Source of the DNA: an uncultured Collinsella sp.
Lineage (GTDB): Bacteria > Actinomycetota > Coriobacteriia > Coriobacteriales > Coriobacteriaceae
Direction of reading: 5' to 3'
NCBI GenBank assembly: GCA_905208635.1
Contig: CAJLPX010000012.1
Span: forward strand, 10,172 to 74,171
Length of the DNA: 64,000 nucleotides
Below the pieces are notes generated by a model. It saw only the letters and a program-made list of their open reading frames with translations, made no database searches and was not told the DNA's origin. This document shows, piece by piece, positions 58,581 through 64,000 of this stretch. The translations under genes and the position numbers were made by a program. Each line of letters opens with the position of its first letter. The stretch's first letter is position 1.

Positions 58581-59276
58581 TTATTCGATTATGTAGCCGA
58601 CGCCCCAGACGTTTTTGATAAAGCGCGGCTTTTGAGCGTCGTCACCGATCTTTTCGCGCAGGTGGCGAATGTGCACCATCACCGTATTGTTGGAGCCGGG
58701 CATAAAATCCTCGTTCCACACCGCGCGGAACAGATCCTCCACGGCCACCACACTGCCGCGATGCTCGACCAGATACAGCAAGATGGAATACTCGATGGGC
58801 GTGAGGCGCACCGGCGCACCGTCCACCATTACGGAACGAGCATCGCGGTTGATCTCCAGGCCGTCGAGCTGGATGATCGGCGACTCGGCCACCTGCGCGC
58901 GGCTACCGTAGCTGGTGTAGCGGCGAAGCTGAGCATGCACGCGCGCGATGAGCTCAAGCGGACGGAACGGCTTAACCACGTAATCGTCCGCGCCAAGCGA
59001 AAGGCCCTCGATCTTGTCTTGCTGGGCATCGCGCGCCGTCAGCATGATCACGGGATAGGTATGGCTGGAACGGATCGTACGCAGCAACTCAAGCCCATCG
59101 ATATCGGGCAGCATGACATCCAGCAGCGCAAGATCGAACTCCTGCTCCAAGATTGCCTTGGCAGCATCGGCCCCGCTATAGGCGACCTGTACGTCAAAGC
59201 CTTCTTTTGTAAGGTAGATACCAACCAAGTCGGCGATGGCCTTTTCGTCATCAACTACCAAAATGTGCTCGTTCAT
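58581..59276 (-). CDS. VanR-like response regulator
   Basis: A 231-residue OmpR-family regulator with strong similarity in pattern to VanR: HILVVDDEKAIADLVGIYL, phospho-Asp53 in LLDVMLPD, TYPVIMLTARD, GADDYVVKPFRPLELIARV, SNNTVMVHIRHLREKIGD and the end VWGVGYIIE. No vanH, vanA or vanX type ligase genes are nearby, so this is a regulator pair, not a resistance cluster. It is divergent from the D,D-carboxypeptidase gene, a plausible target. Confidence 0.88.
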   Translation of the reverse strand: MNEHILVVDDEKAIADLVGIYLTKEGFDVQVAYSGADAAKAILEQEFDLALLDVMLPDIDGLELLRTIRSSHTYPVIMLTARDAQQDKIEGLSLGADDYVVKPFRPLELIARVHAQLRRYTSYGSRAQVAESPIIQLDGLEINRDARSVMVDGAPVRLTPIEYSILLYLVEHRGSVVAVEDLFRAVWNEDFMPGSNNTVMVHIRHLREKIGDDAQKPRFIKNVWGVGYIIE

Positions 59277-59473
59277 GCGTGCTCCTCTCGCGCTCCATTA
59301 TGCCCGAGGGGACGCATGCCACACACAACAAGCGTGGGTGATTAAGTCGGCCTTAAGCACCCTTGTGCCCGTTCGGGCGCGGATGTGGGCCACGCACGCA
59401 CGCGATGATCGCCGACACCGGCAAACGATATACTCTAGTTCCAGAAGAGACCATCCCGTCGAAAGCGAAATCT

Positions 59474-60814
59474 GTGAAGTCCCTCACCTCTTTTGCAAAG
59501 CGCTCAGCTCAGCTTGCCGCCGGCTTTGTCTGCGCTATCGCCCTTGCCGCTGGCGTGCCCACCGTCGCCGGCGCCCAAGTACTCACGACCGACAATGTTT
59601 GCGGCAAAACCGCCGATGCGCGCGGCATCACGGCCGAAAATCTGCCCGATATCGATGCGACCAATGCGCTCGTCATGGGCAAAGACGGCACCGTCTACTA
59701 TGGGCGCGGCGCCGATGAGCAGGTTAAAATCGCCTCGATCACCAAGGTCATGACCGCAATCCTAACCGTCGAGAATTGCAAGATGGACGAGAAGGTCACG
59801 GTGAGCAACGCCGCAGCCACCGTGGGTAATTCGACCGCCGGCTTGCTCGAAGGTGACGAGCTTACCGTGGAGCAGGCACTGCGCGGCCTGATGATTCCCT
59901 CGGGCAACGACGCCGCCGTCGTGCTCGCCGAATATGTGGGCAAGAAGATCGACCCTAAGACCAAAGACGCCGAGGCAACCTTTGTGAAGGCCATGAACGA
60001 GCGCGCCAAAAAGCTCGGCTGCACCGGCACGGTCTTTGAGAACCCACACGGTCTGGACTTTGATGAATGGGCCGGCGACATGCACTCAACCGCACATGAC
60101 GTAGCGCTGATGATGCAGGAGGCCATGAAAAACGACACGATCCGCGAGGTCGTAGCGAGCGAGGATTCCTGGATCGAGGTCACGGGCGCCGACGGCACCG
60201 ACCATTCGCATTCCATGGACACGCATAACTATTTGCTGGGCCAAGATGGCAACATCGGTGGCAAGACCGGCACCACCGACGACGCGGGCTATTGCTTTAC
60301 GAGCGCCTACAACCGCGACGGCGACGAGATCTACACCGTCGTTTTGAACTCCACCACCACCGACCAGCGCTTTACCGATACCGCAACCCTTGCCAATTGG
60401 TACTACGGTCACAAGGTAACGGTCGCAATCGCCAACACGCAGGAAAAGACCGCCAACGGCAACCCGCTTATGGCGCGCATTGGCCAAACCGACTGGACGG
60501 ATAAGACGATCGACGCCACACTCGCCGATCCTACGGCGCAAGCGACCGTGTTTTCCCTTGCCGGCGAGGTGACCGAAAAGGTTAGCTACGACGATCTTTC
60601 GGGCACGGTGCATGTGGGCGACAAGGTGGGCAGCGTCACGCTCAAGCAGGACGGCACCAAGATCGCCGTCATGGACCTAGTTGCCGACGAGGAAGGCGCA
60701 GGGCCGAATCCCATTGAATGGCTCCTTGTGAAGCTTGATCGCTTGGGCCGTCGCATCGACAACCGCCCGCTCACGGCAGAAAGCGAGACCGTCGCCAAGG
60801 CGCCCGAGGTGTAG
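59474..60814 (+). CDS. dacA: D-alanyl-D-alanine carboxypeptidase (S11, DacA-like)
   Basis: A 446-residue low-molecular-weight penicillin-binding protein that trims the terminal D-Ala of peptidoglycan stems outside the membrane. Catalytic motifs are SITK (Ser88), SGN (143-145) and KTG (near 264). With GTG at 59474 as start, the N-terminus is an ideal signal peptide (AQLAAGFVCAIALAAGV, cleavage after AGA near 34). Upstream in-frame ATGs lack a ribosome site and would bury the signal. A TATACT -10 candidate lies at 59429. The C-terminal domain ends with an amphipathic segment IEWLLVKLDRLG. Confidence 0.9.
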   Translation: MKSLTSFAKRSAQLAAGFVCAIALAAGVPTVAGAQVLTTDNVCGKTADARGITAENLPDIDATNALVMGKDGTVYYGRGADEQVKIASITKVMTAILTVENCKMDEKVTVSNAAATVGNSTAGLLEGDELTVEQALRGLMIPSGNDAAVVLAEYVGKKIDPKTKDAEATFVKAMNERAKKLGCTGTVFENPHGLDFDEWAGDMHSTAHDVALMMQEAMKNDTIREVVASEDSWIEVTGADGTDHSHSMDTHNYLLGQDGNIGGKTGTTDDAGYCFTSAYNRDGDEIYTVVLNSTTTDQRFTDTATLANWYYGHKVTVAIANTQEKTANGNPLMARIGQTDWTDKTIDATLADPTAQATVFSLAGEVTEKVSYDDLSGTVHVGDKVGSVTLKQDGTKIAVMDLVADEEGAGPNPIEWLLVKLDRLGRRIDNRPLTAESETVAKAPEV

Positions 60815-60842
60815 GGCGCAAGAATAATAAGTCCACTGAAAG

Positions 60843-60871
60843 GAGGCGTCCGAAAGGATGCCTCTTTTTTT
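60843..60871 (+). terminator. Terminator after dacA
   Basis: GAGGCGTCC-GAAA-GGATGCCTC followed by seven T. A GAAA tetraloop hairpin of standard form. Confidence 0.9.
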
Positions 60872-60872
60872 G

Positions 60873-60896
60873 AGGGTTCGAATCCCCAGCCTCCTT
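60873..60896 (+). other. tRNA T-arm/acceptor fragment
   Basis: GGGTTCGAATCCCCAGC (60875-60891) is the exact inverted copy of the T-arm of the nearby tRNA-Ser (60955-60971). It is followed by CTCC but has no D or anticodon arm, so it is a remnant. Confidence 0.6.
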
Positions 60897-60903
60897 TCTC
60901 CGC

Positions 60904-60931
60904 ACAAAAAAGGGCCCCAAATGGGACCCTT
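60904..60931 (-). terminator. Terminator after tRNA-Ser
   Basis: AAGGGCCCCA pairs with TGGGACCCTT (minus sense reversed) followed by TTTTTTGTG. Confidence 0.75.
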
Positions 60932-60945
60932 CTTTCAAGTCATAC

Positions 60946-61036
60946 TGGCGGAGAGCTGGGGATTCGAACCCCAGATGCCCTTTTGGGGCATACTCGCTTA
61001 GCAGGCGAGCACCTTCGGCCTCTCGGTCAGCTCTCC
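60946..61036 (-). tRNA. tRNA-Ser (GCU)
   Basis: 91 nt including an encoded CCA. Acceptor GGAGAGC/GCTCTCC, a long variable arm TATGCCCCAAAAGGGCAT as in serine tRNAs, T-loop GGTTCGAATCC, and anticodon loop CTGCTAA with GCU, reading AGC/AGU codons. Confidence 0.95.
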
Positions 61037-61128
61037 GTAACAGCCGTTCTATAGTAACCAAACAGCCAAGGATGAGCAAGAGGAAATTTTCTAATTGCCT
61101 AGCAGCCTTTCCTTCTTGAAAGCTTCGC

Positions 61129-63570
61129 CTACCCCAGCGAGCGGTTGAGGGAGCCGAGCTCGTCGTTGCCCATGGTGCGCCACATTTGGAAGATACAACC
61201 GCGCGCCAGGAAAAAGAAACCGTTGTCGACCAGTTGCACAGCGGCATCTGCCAGCTGATTCGTCACGGCGGACACTGGCGGCAGCTCTAGTCCAGCCTTA
61301 TGGATGGTCTCGACCGCTTCCTCGAACGTCGGAGGCTCGCTGACGCCCATCTCGTTCATAAGGCCCTGCATTTCTTCCAGCGCGCTGCTGCCCGACTCCT
61401 CGCCGCGCGGCACCAGACGGTAACAAGCCAGCGCCAGGTCGAGCTGATCGCAATTCCAATAGGCAAACGCCAAGCGATAGAACAGGTAGCCGATTGCAGA
61501 ACGATCGCTGGCAATACGTAGGCCGTGGCGCGCCACCTCGATAATCTCGTCAAAGCGCTCCAGACGCGCAAGCACGTTGATGAGCGCAAAGTGCGACTGC
61601 ATGGACGAGCGCGCCAGATCGTAAAGATGGCGCACCTCGGGCAGTGCTCGTTCAAAGTCCTCTTGCTCGGCGTAAAAGCTGCAGATCTCGTGCTGGGCAA
61701 AGTACAGCGCATCGGGCGCACGAAGGATTCGCACAGAGCGGTCTTCTTCCAACACCGGTAGCACCATGCGCACCAGCTGGTTATCGCAAAACTGCGTTTG
61801 AACCGGACCTGTCGCCAAAAGCTCGGCGACGGCGCACTTAGCCTCCAACTCCTCAACAAGACGGGAAAAGCCTTCAAAAGCACCTGTACGGTCGACTTTT
61901 GCCTGCTCGCGCAATTCAACAACACGGGCCACGTATGGGTCGTCGTCCTCTTCCATGACCTCCAGCTCGTCAGCCGTATCGGCAAGCAGCAGATCGCGCA
62001 GCGCCGGCGGCAGCATGCGATGGTCATCACGCGGACGAGCATGAACCTCCGCCGGCTCAATCGTCTCCGGAGCGGTTGACTCATACGCCTCAAGCACACG
62101 CTTGCACGGCATATCGTCCATGTCCATGCTCTCAAGATCCTTGGCGACAGGCACGCAATCGGCCAGATAGGCCGCGCGCCCAAAGAAATACGTTGCGACA
62201 ACGCACTCGCCCTGCTCACTGTCGGGAGCAGCAATCTGCACATAGCAGCGCGTGATGCAGGTGCCCGCGGCAAAACACGCTGCCGCAAGCGTGAGCGCCA
62301 CGCGCGCATCGTGCTCCGCGGCCCAGATCGTGCGCGTGTCCTCGTCCAGCTCGTGCCAGGCGTCATCTTGAGCGTCGTATTCACGTTGCGGCATGGCATC
62401 AACGACAGACTGCCCAAACCGAACGAGCATAATCCCCTCGGCAACGTTTGCCCGATAGGTATAGTCGAGCCGCGTGACCACGTTAAGCGCCTCGACAATA
62501 CGCGCGAAGCGGGTACGCACATCCCACTCACCGCCCGGCTGGCAAGCCACCGTACCCGGTTTGCCCCACGGGTTATCGCTCGAGGCCGTATCAAGCAGTC
62601 GGGGAACATCGTTGGTCGTCTTGGCGATATGCCACGCATCAAAGAGCGCGCAGCCCTCAAGGCTCGGCGAGGATGCCGCAGGGACCAATCCGGCCCCGAT
62701 GTGCTCAAGGATGCCGGAGAGACGGTTAAGACGGCACTCGATGGCAAGCAGCATGTCAATCTCGTCCTGGTCCAGCAGGCTGCGATCAAAATTGAGATAG
62801 AAAAGCTTTGAGCGATCGATGCGAGCCAGGCTCATCTCGGACTTAGCGGCGATGGTGCGCAAGCGAGGCAAGTCAATTTCACTCATAAGGGCGGCGGCAT
62901 AGCGCTCGATACCGCTCGGATTCTCGGCATGGTCAACGCGGTAGAGCAGCGTCTCGATAGCGTCAGGTAGCGGTGTCGTGTTAAAGCCCAAAAACACCTC
63001 GACCGGCTCGGGCAGCTTTACGAGCTTGATCTTGTCGACAACGTTTTGCATACCCTCGTCGAGTCCGTCGGCGTCCGCCGTGCTCGCAATGGTATTTTCG
63101 GAGTCAGCGAATATCACGTAGCGCAGGAACATCGATGCCATGAACTCACCGTAAGGAAGGGAGCGGGTCGAATTCCATGTCTCGTGATCGGACTGCTCGC
63201 GCATGGGACCTTCGGGAGAGCCGACGGTTCGCGCGCACGCGCGCATCGTGCCGTTTGCTCCCCTCACCATAATCTCACCAATACCGGAGTCCGACTCGTC
63301 AAGGACCAGTTCCATGTCGGGATCGTTGGGCAGCGGAGCCTCGCTGACGGGGCGGTCCACCTTGTACACCTCGCCCGAAACGCTTACGTAGCCCAAAAGC
63401 GACACATGGCTTTTGCCAACGAATTCGACGACATAACAAGATTCATGCTGATCCTCGCCAAAGAGTTTCCAGACCACGCCATATGAGCGTCCCGCAGGCT
63501 GCTCGGGCATCGCCGGAAAGCGCTTCTTGGGATCGAGAAACCTGAGCTTGTATGTCGGACGCTCTGCCAC
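61129..63570 (-). CDS. Large protein of unknown function with TPR-like C-terminus
   Basis: An 813-residue cytosolic protein that I do not recognise. It starts MAERPTYKLRFLDPKKRFP. The first half has a beta-rich part (20-130) and a mixed part with few family motifs; an acidic stretch EVMEEDDDP lies near 540. The last third is helical with tetratricopeptide-like repeats (YFAQHEICSFYAEQEDFERALPEV near 640, ALINVLARLERFDEIIEVARHGL, YLFYRLAFAYWNCDQLDLALACY, named by their order). No signal peptide or membrane helix is seen. It is flanked by tRNA-Ser and the tRNA-Arg region. Confidence 0.75.
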   Translation of the reverse strand: MAERPTYKLRFLDPKKRFPAMPEQPAGRSYGVVWKLFGEDQHESCYVVEFVGKSHVSLLGYVSVSGEVYKVDRPVSEAPLPNDPDMELVLDESDSGIGEIMVRGANGTMRACARTVGSPEGPMREQSDHETWNSTRSLPYGEFMASMFLRYVIFADSENTIASTADADGLDEGMQNVVDKIKLVKLPEPVEVFLGFNTTPLPDAIETLLYRVDHAENPSGIERYAAALMSEIDLPRLRTIAAKSEMSLARIDRSKLFYLNFDRSLLDQDEIDMLLAIECRLNRLSGILEHIGAGLVPAASSPSLEGCALFDAWHIAKTTNDVPRLLDTASSDNPWGKPGTVACQPGGEWDVRTRFARIVEALNVVTRLDYTYRANVAEGIMLVRFGQSVVDAMPQREYDAQDDAWHELDEDTRTIWAAEHDARVALTLAAACFAAGTCITRCYVQIAAPDSEQGECVVATYFFGRAAYLADCVPVAKDLESMDMDDMPCKRVLEAYESTAPETIEPAEVHARPRDDHRMLPPALRDLLLADTADELEVMEEDDDPYVARVVELREQAKVDRTGAFEGFSRLVEELEAKCAVAELLATGPVQTQFCDNQLVRMVLPVLEEDRSVRILRAPDALYFAQHEICSFYAEQEDFERALPEVRHLYDLARSSMQSHFALINVLARLERFDEIIEVARHGLRIASDRSAIGYLFYRLAFAYWNCDQLDLALACYRLVPRGEESGSSALEEMQGLMNEMGVSEPPTFEEAVETIHKAGLELPPVSAVTNQLADAAVQLVDNGFFFLARGCIFQMWRTMGNDELGSLNRSLG

Positions 63571-63667
63571 GGAATATCACCCTGATCGGTCGCTTGAAGA
63601 AGGAGTGGTCGCGAATAAGTCGCGACATCTACTCGGAATCTTACACGAGTCGACAGGAAATCGTCCG

Positions 63668-63775
63668 CTTTACGCCCGCGCCTCGACCGAGGTTCGAATC
63701 AATGCGGTGTTTACGTAAAAGAAAAGTCCCCGTTGCCGGGAGCTTTAATCTCAAATGGTGCGGCGTATAGGATTC
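63668..63775. repeat. Duplicated tRNA-Arg 3' end plus terminator, copy 1
   Basis: 108 bp identical, apart from one base in the terminator, to 63858-63965. It contains the last 20-30 bases of a tRNA-Arg with encoded CCA and its terminator (63718-63746) but no other tRNA part. The spacer between copies (63776-63857) is GC-rich with no gene. Confidence 0.75.
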
Positions 63776-63857
63776 CGCGCATCCGCTGCGCGGATCCGCA
63801 CCGGCTTCGCCCGCCTGCCGGCGTGCTCGCCCGCGGGCTAAAAACGCTCCGCGTTTT

Positions 63858-63965
63858 CTTTACGCCCGCGCCTCGACCGAGGTTCGAATCAATGCGGTGT
63901 TTACGTAAAAGAAAAGCCCCCGTTGCCGGGAGCTTTAATCTCAAATGGTGCGGCGTATAGGATTC
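63858..63965. repeat. Duplicated tRNA-Arg 3' end plus terminator, copy 2
   Basis: The copy attached to the intact tRNA-Arg. Same orientation as copy 1, offset 190 bp. Confidence 0.75.
63908..63936 (-). terminator. Terminator after tRNA-Arg
   Basis: AAAGC-CCCG arms around a TTGC loop (GCAA on minus), followed by TTTTCTTTT on minus. Confidence 0.8.
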
Positions 63966-64000
63966 GAACCTATGACGTTCTGATTCGTAGTCAGACCCTC
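63946..64000 (-). tRNA. tRNA-Arg (ACG), 5' part beyond window
   Basis: The 3' CCA is encoded (63946-63948). T-loop GGTTCGAATCC and the anticodon arm TCTGA-CTACGAA-TCAGA with anticodon ACG are visible; the D arm and 5' acceptor strand are outside the window. Confidence 0.9.

Noticed and set aside
57317..60814. Vancomycin resistance cluster
   Set aside because: Only the regulator-like pair and a normal carboxypeptidase are present; no vanH/A/X-type genes.

Overview
The window is high-GC, almost all coding, and reads as chromosome of a gut actinobacterium of the class Coriobacteriia, most like Collinsella. This is an inference from GC and codon use, the FeoA-FeoA-FeoB-Cys-rich protein set, the lactate racemase system and the pectin catabolic genes. 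No rRNA, CRISPR array, transposase or intact prophage was seen. Most genes lie on the minus strand.

Layout. (1) 1-17052 is a pectin and hexuronate utilisation locus. It holds an old-yellow-enzyme family gene cut by the window edge, a GltD-like flavoprotein, a TIM-barrel sugar isomerase, a GH105 unsaturated galacturonyl hydrolase, an SGNH esterase, a CE8 pectin methylesterase fused to an alpha/beta hydrolase, a GH28 polygalacturonase, a GPH-type sugar symporter, uxaA, uxaB, uxaC and a LacI regulator. A palindrome GGTGAACGTTCACC recurs in three promoters. None of the hydrolases has a visible signal peptide, so oligosaccharides are probably imported first and finished inside the cell. (2) 17150-20708 is ferrous iron uptake. 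(3) 20718-22851 holds an HPr paralogue and an APC permease. (4) 23005-27865 is an ebgA/ebgC-type beta-galactosidase operon with a divergent LacI gene and a different operator (TGCAACCGGTTGCA type). (5) 28171-30850 is aspS and serB. (6) 30965-35581 is a lactate racemization locus: larB, larC1 and a TetR gene on plus, larD and larA on minus. (7) 36065-43509 carries ppc, hisS, a gutted MFS gene, an M20D amidohydrolase and an EamA transporter. (8) 43710-48689 is a tandem pair of YhgE/Pip membrane proteins. (9) 49087-53921 carries htpG, a GNAT gene and a capsule-type phosphatase, BY-kinase and chain-length triad. (10) 54117-60814 carries a PhoR/PhoB-like pair, pstB, a VanS/VanR-like pair and a D,D-carboxypeptidase. 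(11) 60843-64000 has tRNA-Ser, a large protein of unknown function and a partial tRNA-Arg next to a duplicated copy of its own 3' end.

The most interesting material is non-coding. Four catabolic promoters under two different LacI proteins share one architecture: one operator on the start site, one over the -35 region, and a further motif TGAACGG-N10-CCGTTNA (right half conserved in two of the four) centred near -70 in three and -60 in the fourth. This looks like a global activator site. There are also several families of structured intergenic repeats, notably two 125-127 nt nested hairpins (33374-33498 and 35917-36043) whose stems differ in sequence but remain perfectly paired.
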